Shown here: one piece after another, positions 28,303 through 42,296 of the stretch
How the letters are laid out: each line of letters opens with the position of its first letter
How positions within the stretch are numbered: the stretch's first letter is position 1
Origin: Blattamonas nauphoetae
Lineage: Eukaryota; Preaxostyla; Oxymonadida
Direction of reading: 5' to 3'
Assembly (NCBI GenBank): GCA_033064195.1
Contig: JARBJD010000089.1
Location: 1 to 64,000, forward strand
DNA length: 64,000 bases
Program-made: the position numbers and the translations under genes
Notes under the pieces: model-generated
The model's input: only the letters and a program-made list of their open reading frames with translations
Database searches by the model: none
Told to the model about the DNA's origin: nothing

Positions 28303-29897
28303 ATGCTGCAATGCTTCCTTCTTCTTCCATATTTCGTTCAATTTCTTCTTGCAAAGCATGTCTTCATTGATGACATTGACACAGATTCTGTCATAGGAAC
28401 AGAAATCTCACTCTCATATCAAAATGAACCGAAAGAGACAGTATTGCGAAGATGGCTAAACGGAGCCAGAACTCTCGTTGAACTATCGAAAAGGGACACG
28501 TTATCAAAAGAAAATCTCCCCAACGATCATCATTCGTTCATCGAATCGAATCTGACGTCGAATCATCCTGATCAACGGGAACGATCCAAACCTCTCTCTG
28601 GAAGACCAACCACAATGCGAGAACGAGATACTCTGATGAAAGAATTGGATACTGCCATCAAAGGAAATGGATACCGATATCAGCCCAACACCAACTCGAA
28701 GGATCACTCACAAACACCTCAGCATCGAATCCCAACCTCACCTCACTTCTCCACCCATAATCCTCCTCCTTCCCTGCATGATTCTTCCCCAATTCGTGTT
28801 GAAATTATCCCAATTCCACTTCACACAGATTCGCACCACAATACGCCTCTCTCCTCGGACTTATCAGACTCAGAAGGCTTCTGCCCAGCAAACCTCACTT
28901 CAGAAATCCTTCCTGAATCTCTTAGAAATCGTACAGACGAGCTGCTCAATCTTTCAAGCCGCAACAAACCTCTCATCGTGTTCCAGCCCGACGACCGGAT
29001 GAATCTCCCAAATTCATCATTTCCATTTTCTGCAGTTGGTCTGCTTGTGTCGACGCGTGGGATATGCACAGGAACGATGGTCTCACCAACACTCATCGTA
29101 ACAGCCTCGCACTGCATCCCCTGGCGAGATGATGGGACTGTGGACAAAATACGGTGTGTCTCCTCCAATAGTTCCCTTATTTTCCTTATTTTCCCGATAT
29201 AGGTTCCTTCCAGCCTTCTCCCATTATTCATCACCGTTCCCGAGTCCTCCCATCTCCACGATATTCGCATTCACCCGATGTGCCTCTCGCCTCAATACAC
29301 TCCAATCAGCGTTCGATTTGGCTGTTGTTCATCTCAAGCAGCCGATCGGGACACACACTGGATTCTTCGGGACTATTGCCTTCGAACCAAAAATGATGAA
29401 AATGCGAGATTTTATGAACATTGGGTATCCACAACCTGCAGGTGGTATTAAAGCTGGAATCATCCCTGTCTGGCAGACTGGAGGCAAATTGAATCGTGGC
29501 AAAGAATTTGGCGTTGGCACCCTGCAAAGTTACCTTATTGAAACACAAATGGATTTCACGAGTATGTTTTGTGTCAGTTTTTAATTTTTTTACAATTCTA
29601 TCGGACCCTTTCTTGCTTTGTCATTTTCCAATCATTTTCTCTTATCCTGGGACGTTTCAGAGGGACATTCCGGTGGACCAGTATTTGCGTGGTTTGGTGA
29701 TGATGTTTATCCTTCGATTGTGGGAATTGTGTCATCTGAAGCTCAAGGAACACGTTTGTTTCAACCTTCCTCTCCACTTTTTCTTCACAGCTGAAAATCC
29801 AGAGGGACGCAATCATTTAGCTGGAGGGTCCTCTCTCACCCATCTCGTCAACCATGCAATATCGTATTCTCAGCTAGAACGAGAGAGTCAACAGTGA
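28303..29897 (+). CDS. Secreted trypsin-fold serine protease (S1B/V8-like)
   Basis: Four exons (28303-29153, 29203-29561, 29661-29753, 29791-29897) with introns of 49, 99 and 37 nt give an exact 469-aa frame. The ATG at 28,303 was chosen because it begins a signal peptide (MLQCFLLLPYFVQFLLAKHV). Residues ~25-230 are a disordered, polar pro-region. The protease domain has the triad: His270 in TASHC, Asp322 in FDLAVVHL and Ser407 in GHSGGP. GHSGGP and the absence of the classic IVGG start point to the bacterial-type glutamyl endopeptidase/Trypsin_2 group rather than chymotrypsin. Catalytic Asp and Ser lie in separate exons. It is expected to be secreted or lysosomal and made as a zymogen. Confidence 0.85.
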
Positions 29898-30068
29898 TCT
29901 GTCCCAGAACAGCACAGTCCCCTCTTCTTCCTTTACAGGCCTTCTTGATGTTACTATATATTCATCACACTTCAATTGAGGATGAACATTCATTGCATAG
30001 ATGATATCGCGAGATATCAATTGGGGAAGGGATTAACGAGGAGGTGAGGTGAATGAAAGCGCAAAGAC

Positions 30069-31118
30069 TCATTCGGCTTCAGCAGGTGCTTCCTCGACAT
30101 GATTCAGCACAGTCACTCCAAAATTGAGCTGATCTTTCGAGTTGTTGATACGATCTTGGATTGCTTTGGCAGAATCTGCCAAAATGTTCTCTGGAGAGCT
30201 CTCGCCATGATCTGAAGAAAATACGAACAAATACACAAAGAGATATAAATACCGACTGGTCCCTCACGGAGTCCATCGAACTCCAGAAGATGTCCGTTCA
30301 CGTTCACGAACGAGATGAAGTGTGAGTGGGTAACTCCACCCTCGGGAACACGACTTTGCCCCTGGAATACCAAACAAGGCATCAAAGTGAACAGAGAAGG
30401 TGTGAGAAGAGAAATGATAAAGTGTGAGAAATGGTCAGAAACATGAGTCGAAAAGTGGATGAAGGAGTCCCTCACTACAGACCTGTGAAACAGCAATGTG
30501 ATGAGATTCCTCCAATTGTTTGTCGTCCATGATGGCACTACACTTTTCCTCTGGAGTCATGGACGTTGTGGCTGTTCCAAGGAATGATGACAAGAAACTG
30601 TCTGGATCTGAGCAAAACGAGGAATACAGAGAGATATAAGGTTATGTGAGAAAGAACGAAGATACGGAATGTAATCTGATCTTGGAGATTACCGAGAGCA
30701 TTGAGAACGGCAATTGTCCCGCATGCTAGAAAATGTGTAAGAATGATGAGATGAATGAGATTAATTCATGAAAATCGAGAAAATGAGATGAAAACGAACG
30801 ATATTTGTCGAAAAAGCTACAATCGCGATACCATCTCCAATTTCAGGAAGTTGGGCGATGAAGAAAGGTTTTTTATCATCGATAATTGGGCCAGGAACAT
30901 ATTTTGGACCTTCCCAAGGGAAAAGACAGAAAACAGCTTTAACATTGGGAGGAACCATAGCGAGAAGCTGGAAAAGAGATGAAAATGAAATGGTGTGAGA
31001 ATGGAGAAACTTCTTCGTCCAATCCGTACACATCATTAAATTGGTATTCTTCAGGAAGACCAATCGAATGACAGTAGGAATTGAGAACGTCTGGATTCGA
31101 TTCTAGCGGCAACCACAT
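30069..31118 (-). CDS. Ubiquitin C-terminal hydrolase (UCH, peptidase C12)
   Basis: Six exons (31118-31011, 30967-30832, 30725-30693, 30607-30483, 30361-30253, 30211-30069), with introns of 43, 106, 85, 121 and 41 nt, sum to a perfect 217-aa frame. That is close to UCHL3 (230 aa). The start MWLPLESNPDV matches the family N-terminus. Catalytic residues are Cys83 (DACGTIAVLNAL), His148 (THSHFISFVNV) and Asp163 (LLEFDG), with His-Asp spacing of 15 as in UCHL3. The oxyanion Gln (Q75, FIAQLPEIGDACG) is eight residues before the Cys rather than the usual six. The crossover region (~residues 95-135) is present. It processes ubiquitin precursors and small adducts in the cytosol or nucleus. Confidence 0.93.
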
Positions 31119-31259
31119 TGATTTTGCCTTAATTCGTTTTGTTAGGGGATGATCAACATTGGTGGTGTTCGACGCAGAAAAAATGCTGATAATTGATAGC
31201 AAAACAAGAAATGAAGGCGATCAAATTAAAAATTACAATAATGAAGTCGAAACTAACGA

Positions 31260-34200
31260 TTATTTTGCCGTGGGTTGTTCGGTGATGTTTGGAGGTGGGT
31301 GGAGCTGGAAGGGAAGGAAAGGAGAGAGCGGTAAAGAAGACGGTAGAATGGGATGTGCATGTGGAGGGATGGACGGCCTTAATTTCTCCGGCGATCTTTC
31401 AAAACTGTCTGGGAAGCGTCGAGGTGTTTCCGGAGTGTAGAGACTGTCCTCGTTTCTCCTCCACGCTCGCCTCGTCCTCGTTTCGCGTTCGGAAGACGAT
31501 TGGTAGCCGACAGACGACTCCTCCGACTTTGTCAGGTCGACGTTTCCATCACTGTCGCTGTCGACTATCATTTTCTTTTGGGCTGTCTTCCGTTTCGGTC
31601 GAGTGGAGGGAGGGATGCGAGACGGGGTGCGTGACGGCGAGGAAAGGACTCGACGAGCTTGATTAGGAGAGTTGAAGTGGACTGGGAATGCTGTTGGTTG
31701 GGATGTGATGGGGAAGGGATGTTGGTTCATCGCTGGGAGTGTGGGGGCAAGGTTCTCGGACTGTGGTGTTGATCCAAACAGTTGTGACTTCTGCTTCTTC
31801 GCTACAATTCGTTGACTTGACCTGATGTCTTTCTTCTGGAGAGCGCGTGGAGGCGAGGTCGATGAGTTCGGAGTGCCTCTCCGCTCCTGCTGGATCGGAT
31901 AAGGAATGAGAGACGTGGACGGGAAGGTCTGTGTGTACCCAATCATCGGTCGTGTGCTGATTGGGATTGTCAGCGTTGTTGGACTCGACGCTGTCTGTGT
32001 CGTGCCTGTCACATTTTGTTGAATCAACTTGTTTGCGATGTTCACGTTCATTTTCGGTGTCGTCACCAGATTCTGAAGATGGGTTTGATATCCCGACGAC
32101 CCAAAAGTGGGTGACAAACTCAGTGCGGGCGAGTGGAGAGGATGGAGTCCCTGAAGCGACCGTTGTGTCTGCTGCAACTGTTCACTCCACGACAGCGAAA
32201 ACGTGGTCGGGACGATCGGCTGACCAGGGCTGACACCGAGCGGGCTTTTGAGGGGAGGGACGAGGCTGACGAGAGTCTGCGACGTGTTCAGCTGGGACAT
32301 TGCGAGAGTGCGGAGAGCAGTTGGGAAGTGGGGGGTTGGAACAGAAAGGATACCTGGTGGGAATGTGTCGGGATGTGATTTGTTCACAATTGTCAGGATA
32401 TTCGACGAGTCCAAAGTCTGGAGCGGCGAAAATGTGTTCTCTTCTGATTCTTCTTCAGCTGTGTTCTTCAGCGAATCACGGAGAATCTCATGAATCTGCC
32501 CAGGTCCTCCCCGTTCCGCCCAAAATGTGGAGAACAGTCGGGCAAGAGTGTATTTCTCGTCCTTCGCCTGTCCGACAGTGGCAACCTGCTGTCCTCGACT
32601 ATTCTGAACAGCGTTCTTCGTGTTCTGCTCTTGAGTGATCTGCTGCCTCGCCGGAAGGCTCTGTGCGAACAGAAACTCCACAAAACGGTCCTTCGAGATG
32701 TCTCTCGTCGGCGGTGACAGGTTCATCTTCGCAGTCAGATACGGGGATAGTTTGAGAGGTGGGGGACAAGCCAGTCGAGTGACCCATTCTCCGAGTGAGT
32801 CTGAGATCAGCTTGACTGGGCTGATCGGGACTTTCTCGACGTCGATGGAGGGTGGAGTGTGGGGGGAGGAGACGGGGCTTGGAGGGAGGATGTGGAGGGA
32901 GAGGGTGCGGGGGACGGAGGCAGCGGACGATCGGCGACAATACAAACACGTCGAATTGGAGAGTTGTTCCAGCAAGCGATTGCTTTCTGAAATCACGACA
33001 TCAGCATCCTCCCGTGTCTTTGGTTGATTCTGCTTCATTTCCTCGATCTTCAGGAGTCGAGTGAGCATCTCTCGCATTCCCTCCACGCCACGCAATCCCC
33101 TCATCAGCTTCGTTGCTTGCCTCGATCTCAACACCCCTGCTCCCCCCACTCCCGTCTTCATCTTCTCTCCCATCTGACTCTTCGTCTGTGTCATTTCATG
33201 TGATTCTGTTCTCGTCTTCTTCGGCATCGGTGAGAGCTGCAGAGGCTGACCTGTCGCAAGTCGAGATTTCATGATTTGCGAGCGGGGAACAGGTTTCTCG
33301 TCGTTCGAATTGGACGACGTCCGCTGAGATTTCTGTGCCGACGATCGCTTCCTCTTTTGGATCGGCGGGAGAGGTTCGGGGTGGTCGGTGTTGGTGTTTT
33401 GTGGAGCTGTTTGGGCCTTCGTCTTGTTTTGTTGTCCTCCCTTCACTTTTTTCTGGTGAGATTTCTCTTCCTCCATCGAATGCGAATCTGTATCAAAGAA
33501 AAGTGTGTTTCTTCTCCTCCTTCTTTTCTTCCCATCAGCAATCACATCCTTGTCCTCCTCGTCCGCCCCTCTCGACTTCATCAGACTCGGGTTCTCTCTC
33601 ATCTCCTCCCGAAGGATCAGCGACAGGCATCGATCGTGTCTCTGAATGTACGCATCGTCAGACGTGTTCTCAATCGAATCTGATTTCGAATTGTCTTCGT
33701 CTTCTTCTTCCTCTTCCTCCTCGTTCTCATCGTCCGAGTGGTGTGCCAGAGGGTTGATTGGTGTCGGCTCGATGACGGAAATGCGAGTGACGGGAAGAGG
33801 TGTTCGGGTGTTGTCGGTTGAGGTCGGGTTTGGCTGGAGAGGCGGAGTGACGTTGACGGCTGGGGCGACGACAGATGTGAGTGTTTTCTCTTCCAGTTTG
33901 AGTTCAAACCCTTCTTCAAGCTTCGGGTCTTCGTGTTTTGGGATGTGATCTTTCGTGTCGATTGTTTGGTTGTCTGAATCGTCCTTCAGCATTCCTTGGG
34001 CCTCGCTGTGCTGATCACTCTCAGCGACGACGCCACGTTTGTTCTTCTTTTCATCCGTTTCACATTCGATGATTTCGACCTCAGCTTTGGCTGACGACAC
34101 TTCGCTCACATTTTTCTTTTGGGATCGACGAGATGTCACCTTCCTAATTCTTGTTGCGACTCTCGTTTTCTCTTCTGTATGCGCATTTGGAGGTGTTTCC

Positions 34201-37200
34201 GTGTCGAAGTGAACAGCCTTCTTTTTCTTCTTTCTCTTTTGGCTTTGATCGAAAGCAGAGAGATCAAACAACGACGATTCCATCGACTCGTTTCGTTGTC
34301 GTCGCGTCCGAATGACAAGCTCCTCTCCTTTCACCAACTCCAGCAGTTGTTGATGTTGTGGTGTGAGATCGACACCTCCCAACGAAGGATTGACTGGAGT
34401 GAGTGCGGTCTGGTTGGTGGGTGGAGGTTGCGATTGAGTGAGGAGAGAGACGAGGAGAGGCGTTGCAGTGGATGGAAGGACATTCACATCCGACGAAAGC
34501 GTTGCATCCACTTCGACTGTCTTTCCGTCCAACTTGACGACAAACTTGGAGGGTGTTGATTTCTTGTCTTTGTCTTCCGTCTTCGTGTCGATCGGCTCTT
34601 CAGCGTTGATCGTCTCAATTCCCGTGGCCTGCTGTTGTTCTTTTTCAGCCCTTTCTCGTCTTCGACTTCTCGTCTCAACATTCTCGAAGATGAACCGTGT
34701 GTCATTTGTCTGAGCGAGAAGGGAGCTCGGAGTCATGAGATGCTGGCGGGAGAGGTTTTCTGAGCTTTGGATTGCGAAGAGGCGAGTGCGACGCGTGTTG
34801 ATGGGTTGGGGTGTCACTTGTTTCGGCGGTGAAGTCGGTTCAGAAGTGAGTGAGGGAGGTTGGCGTTGTGTTTTGGATGTGGGGGGAGTGTTTGGTGTCT
34901 TGTCAGTTTTGTCTGGCTGTGTCTGTGTTTGTGGTTGAAGTGTTGAGATCGGAGTTGGCGTGGAGTGTTGCTTGACAAGACGTGGCTGAGGGTGGCCTTG
35001 TTGGACAGAGAGGATGGAGAGAGGGAGTCGTGTGGTGATTGTATCCCGATCAGTTCGGGAGAGGATGCTGCGTTGCGTGAGATGAGAAGGGTCAGATGGT
35101 TGTGGTGATTGACTTTGAGAAGATGTGATTGAGGAAGGAGCATTTCGTTTTGATTTGATCCTAAATTCGATTCGATCCTTTTCATAATCCAGAATCACAG
35201 GAGAGAACGAACTTCTGAAAGGAAGAGGAGGCACTTGGCACGGAGGTGTCTCATTTCGACCAGGGTCACTGTTGCTCATCTCCCTTCCGATCTCAAAATC
35301 CAAAATCGGAAAGAGAGACACAGTCACGACATCCTGTCTCGGCTGTCTCGGTGCTCGTCCCAATCGCTTCTTCCTCTTCTTCACTGACTTATCTGTCTGA
35401 ACGAGTGTCTCTTCTGTGGGGATGATTTCGACTGGTTCAACCTCATCCTTCACAAGCACACGGCGTGAGCGTCTGTTGGACTTGTGGGATTGAGGCGATG
35501 GTGGGAGAGGGGGAGGTGAGGACGTGTCACTGTCTTCTTCGTTTCTGTGCGGTGATGGAGTCCTCCCATTCTCGTGTCTTGCCGTTTTCCTTCTTTTCTT
35601 TTTCTTCTTCACGTTTCCCACATTCAACTTCCATTCCCAATCATCCTCGTCCAGCTGTCCACTCACATGATCCCACAAACTCCCTTCATATTCAGTCATT
35701 TCGTCATCGTCTGCCACAATCTGTTTTTTCTTCTTAGCTTTCTTCGGGACACGTGGAGGCGAGAGATTGGGCTCTGGTTCGGGCGGTTCCGGTTTTTTCC
35801 TTCCTGCATGTTGATTCTTATGGGTCTGCTTGTGACGTCCGTGGAGACCGCTCATGGATGATTGAAGGCGTCGGCGAAGTTGGAGAGGGGTTGATTCGGG
35901 GAATGAGGCGATGGAGGGCGCGCGGAGAATTGGGGTCTGATCGATGTCAACATTCCATTCTTCTTCTTTTTCGTCCTCGCCGGTGTGAAGATGTCTTCCA
36001 ATCGTCATTGGAGACTCGGCGGAGACTGTTTGGATGAATGGTTTGTCCCATTTTCGTTCTTTCAGAAGCATTTTGGTTGAGATTCTGAGGGCGTCTGGAT
36101 GTGAGGTGATTGCGGATGATGAGATACGATTGAGTGGATTTCGATGAAGTTGATCAGAATACACCACAGATGTTATAATTGGCGATTCTTTTCCCTTCTC
36201 TTTCTCCGTGCTCGCTTCCCGGAGTTTCTTCTTCCGTTTCCGGATGGTCTTGAACAATGGCGTGAGAAGCATACTGTCCGATCCGTCTTTTGGTGGCGAG
36301 GGAACATGATGGGCGAGATTATTCTCAGAAGCAGCAGCATCACGATGAACGGGACTTCCATTCATTCGAGTCGCTCGCCTCTCTGTACGAGCTGGCTGAG
36401 AAGGCGTTGAGAGGTATGAAGTGAAGAGAGATGATGAATTGGGTCGGTGTTGTGAAGCATGGGACGACTGCGACTGTGCGTACAGTTCCGCAGCATCAAG
36501 AAATGACTTGGAATCGTAGCGTCCTTTTTCGAGGGCTGTGTGAAGTGAATAGGTGAGGATGGAATCTGGTGATTGGGTAGACCGCGGTTTTGTTAAGGGG
36601 GAGGAGGATAAACCAAATTCTTGTGGGACTGGTGAGACAGAAATTGAGGTGTGGAAAACAGAGGGAAGTAGGGGAGTAGAAAACATAATATCAGATCTAA
36701 TATCACTAGAAGTACCATCTTTCGATTTGGCATTACTTTGCGAAGATGGTGGTTGGACGGTCGGTGTTGGCGTTGATCGACGATTTGAAAGTCGACGATT
36801 TCTCTTGATACTTGTAGAATCGAATAATGGCGCCTTGTCAGGTGCCAACATAGCTTGAATTTTGGCGGATGCAAGGCTAGTTGCCATGGGGCTTTTCTTT
36901 TTGAGTTGCTTTTTCTTCTTTACAGATGCAGTGTTTGTTCTGTTGGGTGAAGCCCCCGAATCTGTATGATCGAAGAAAGATGGAGGTAACCGCTGTTTTC
37001 GTACAGCAGCAGACGCATAGCGAGGATACATTTCCTCCCATCCTTCACAGAATGGAAGTGGGGGTGGGATCGTATCTGTGGTTGTTTCGGTACTTTCATA
37101 GCTATTCAGTGCTGAAAAGAGTAGGGCAGTCCGAAGTGATGCTGAAACGTTGCCAGCCTCATTCTGTCCACGAGTCAGAGAGCGAAGATAAATTCGTGAA

Positions 37201-38593
37201 ACAAAACTGGTCAGAGGGGGATATTTGCATGTCAGAGGATCAATATTCTCTTCTCCGAGGATCAACTCACTAACATCATGCAATCCCGGCCCAGACTGCT
37301 GTCGCTGACGGGATTTTCTGAGTATATCAGGTTTGGACGAGAGATTGTCTTGGGTTGTTTCTGACGCTGGTTCAGTAGGCTTTTGGTGTTCCAAGGGAGG
37401 AAAACCGAGATCATCCCAAATATATTCATCGTTTAAGGAGTTTCGTACACTTCTTGTACCATGCCTACCCACGTTTTCTTCTTTTGCTGATTCTCGAGGT
37501 GTCTCGTTTGGTTGTGTGGGAGAATCTGGGATTTCTACAACGTCTTGAATGATCGTTGCAGATTGGTTTGCTCGCGTGGACGACCTTGTCGAGATACGAG
37601 GAGATGATATCCCTTTGCTCGGGACTGCTGGTTGAACTGTTTGATGTGCATGGGTCTGTGGTGTAATGATCTGTAGGGTGGCTGAAATCAGGCTTGGATT
37701 CTCGAGGAGGTGTTCATATGCTGTCCACTCATCGATGGAAACAGCAGCTGTGGACATATAGAGCAGGAGTTGGACGAGTCGATTGTCACGAAAAGCTCGT
37801 GTGATCTGATTTGGAGATGGCAAGACCGATTTGAAGTGATCAACGCGGGAAATTCCACTGGTATTGTCATGGTTTGAACTGTCTAAAAGAGAATTATCGC
37901 ATCCCGACGGTCTGGTCGTTTGGAGGGTTGGCATTGCCGAATCGTGATCTTTGAGCATTTCGTCCGGTGGTGCATGTAGCTCTGTATCTGTGCCGTTCAA
38001 GAGAGGACGATAGGACGTCTGTAATGCGTTGAGTTGTGGTGCCATCTGCAATTTTGAAATGGGGAATGGAATCGGATGGCGTGGTGACATGTGACCTGAG
38101 TCAAATGAAAACGAATGAAGGGACAAACCGTGAAATGATAAGATGGGAAAAGTGACCGGTGTCCTTGAATAAAGTGCTCTGACGACTCGATCAGTTCGTG
38201 GGGTGTGTGTTTGACCTGAATTTGCGTAAGTAGACAGAATAATGATGATGAATCGATATAAAATGCGGCATAGAGGAGAGCGAGGAAGTCAAAAATCACC
38301 GCAAAAAAGAGAGGGAGAATCGAGAAGGAATGAGTCAATGAGTTAATGAAGGTAAAAATACCTGGTAGCTTCAGAGTATTATTGAGAAAAACACGGTCTT
38401 TTTCCAGAAGCACGAGTCGCAGTTTCATCCATCGATCAATAGGGCAGATATTTGGTTGAATGAGGTGGATGGTGTTTGAAGGAGGATGTGAGTCAAATTG
38501 TGATGTGAGATCTGTGGAAACAACGTCGGAAATTGGTGATGGAGGTTTTGGGTGATGATCTGGTGATGGAGGACGGCCGCTCCATCGGCTCAT
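31260..38593 (-). CDS. Giant 2,395-aa disordered, basic/Ser-Pro-rich protein
   Basis: Two exons: 38593-38362 (starting MSRWSGRPPSPDHH) and 38215-31260, joined across a 146-nt intron (38,216-38,361). The frame adds up exactly. A further small intron before an internal MAPQLNALQ (38,045) cannot be excluded. The protein is almost wholly low-complexity: Ser/Pro/Thr-rich, with many basic clusters (KKKKKRRK, KKRKKRLG, RRGVVAESD-like) that look like nuclear signals, and acidic runs (ENEEEEEEEDEDN). The only ordered-looking parts are a CLYCRRSS pair of cysteines (~residue 1,800) and short helices. I recognise no domain. Nuclear scaffold or chromatin function is a guess. It shares a ~200-bp divergent promoter region with the kinesin gene. 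Confidence 0.7.
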
Positions 38594-38795
38594 CCTCACC
38601 GATAAAGAGATGTTGGGTTCTGATCTAAGAACGACGATTCGAGAATCGATAATGACTGTTGCTCCCAGATTAATTTGATTATTTAACACATAGAATGGAC
38701 AAAACAGATTCTGTTTCCATTGAGTTAAGAAATTACCATAATTCGCAGGACTCGATTGAACCGAAATCTGTTATAGGCTGTATCCCCAGTTTTCA
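38594..38795. promoter_or_regulatory. Divergent promoter region, giant protein / kinesin-13
   Basis: About 200 bp separate two divergent start codons. Both genes must take their core promoter from here or from inside the neighbour's leader. No named motif is evident. Confidence 0.5.
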
Positions 38796-40881
<2,086 letters not shown>

Positions 40882-41019
40882 TAACATAGAAATCTTGATT
40901 TATTCAGTTGAATATTGATACATGTCACCTATTGCGATGTAGACTAAGCAGGATATGAGAGTAGTTTCAAAGTTCTCGATTGATCTGTTTTGACCCACTC
41001 TTTTCCTCACAAAGTGTGA

Positions 41020-41757
41020 ATGATCGTAATCCTGCTAATCGGTCAACTTCTTTCGAAACAATTTCATGCTCCCAACGATGAAATGCTTCTTCGAGGTATT
41101 TCCATCTCCAGAGATGAGGATGAAACGAAATGTTCGATCCACATGACACTCGAGAATGGAAAAGCAGGCACTTACAACCTCGCATTCAAAATGGGATCGC
41201 TCCTCCACGAAATCTCAAAAGAGTTTTCTTCAGTCAGCACAACAATTTTTTCGGCATCAGCGAGCCTCGGCAGTTCGGCTGACATTCCGTACGACACGAA
41301 CCTCACACTCATCAAAGTCGATTTTATTGAAAAGTCCACAACTGAAAATGTTCCCCTCAGCAGATCTTTCATAATTCCGACACCGAACAAGGGGTCTCTC
41401 CTCAAATGCACACCAACTTTGGAACAAAAGTCTAATGTGCACTATATGACCTGCACCGGCAAAAATCTCGTTCAAAACAATGTGTATCGGATTCGATATA
41501 GCACAACGGAGACATTGGTTCCTGTTGTTTTCCAGGATGTGACTATCACGGAAAAGAACAAATTGTTCTCCCAAGTGCCAGTCAACACTGGAACTGACTA
41601 CGATTTTAAGCGAGGGAACATGTACTACCTTGATGAGATCACACTCAACTCTCATGCCTTGTACAACGCTGTCGAGATGACTGGATTCATCGCCGGATCA
41701 TTCTCGCGTCTGGTCCCGATCCTCTCAGTTGTGACTGTCATCATTTGTATGATTTGA
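41020..41757 (+). CDS. Predicted GPI-like or C-terminally anchored surface protein
   Basis: An intronless 245-aa protein. The N-terminus MIVILLIGQLLSKQFHA is a signal peptide. The body is beta-rich with Ser/Thr and several NxT/S sites. The C-terminus ends abruptly in a hydrophobic helix (RLVPILSVVTVIICMI) with no cytosolic tail, the shape of a GPI-anchor signal. I recognise no domain. It lies about 140 bp after the kinesin gene on the same strand and about 350 bp before the first DIRS-like element. Confidence 0.65.
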   Translation: MIVILLIGQLLSKQFHAPNDEMLLRGISISRDEDETKCSIHMTLENGKAGTYNLAFKMGSLLHEISKEFSSVSTTIFSASASLGSSADIPYDTNLTLIKVDFIEKSTTENVPLSRSFIIPTPNKGSLLKCTPTLEQKSNVHYMTCTGKNLVQNNVYRIRYSTTETLVPVVFQDVTITEKNKLFSQVPVNTGTDYDFKRGNMYYLDEITLNSHALYNAVEMTGFIAGSFSRLVPILSVVTVIICMI

Positions 41758-42106
41758 TGACCAACCTATGATAATCCTGGATACTCTTAATTTTGGTCTT
41801 TACCTTGGCGGAAACGCCGTTTGAACACTTGGGCATTTCATATGAATGTCCAAAGACTTTCTCATTGGATTAATTTTCAAAACAAAATGAATTACACTGA
41901 ACAAGCTTAAACAGGATAGACACTCTCATATATGGAGGCTCAGAGGATTTCTAGAGAGAGTTGTGTTCACTCGCGCTCGCTTCATTTCAGCTCTCATTCA
42001 TATACCACCTTTTCGATTAAATTCGCCTTATTTGGAAAGATTGGATGCGTTGTGATGTGATTGGTTGTGTGTCCGTCCAGGTAATGTAGAAAAAAGAAAC
42101 TGGTCA
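41758..42106. other. Spacer between the surface-protein gene and the DIRS-like element
   Basis: About 350 bp, AT-rich, with a pyrimidine tract near 41,970. No gene is seen. It ends at the GATC where the retroelement begins. Confidence 0.6.
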
Positions 42107-42148
42107 GATCACTCTTCAGTGATCTCCGATTAATGGCCATCTCATTCC

Positions 42149-42267
42149 GAGATGAAGAAATATTGAGTAGAATATCCGTGAATTGTTGTAATATCAAGCA
42201 ATAATGAAGCAATTATGAATAAAAACTGTTGTTTAATTGATAGAATCGATCAACCCCTTGTTACTCC
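42149..42267 (+). repeat. Left inverted terminal repeat of DIRS-like element 1
   Basis: 119 bp from GAGATGAAGAAATATTGAG to CCCCTTGTTACTCC. It is the exact reverse complement of 46,494-46,612 by eye. A unique 42-bp left extension (42,107-42,148) lies outside it. Confidence 0.92.
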
Positions 42268-42296
42268 TTTAATTGTTCACAAAATATCAAGCACGT

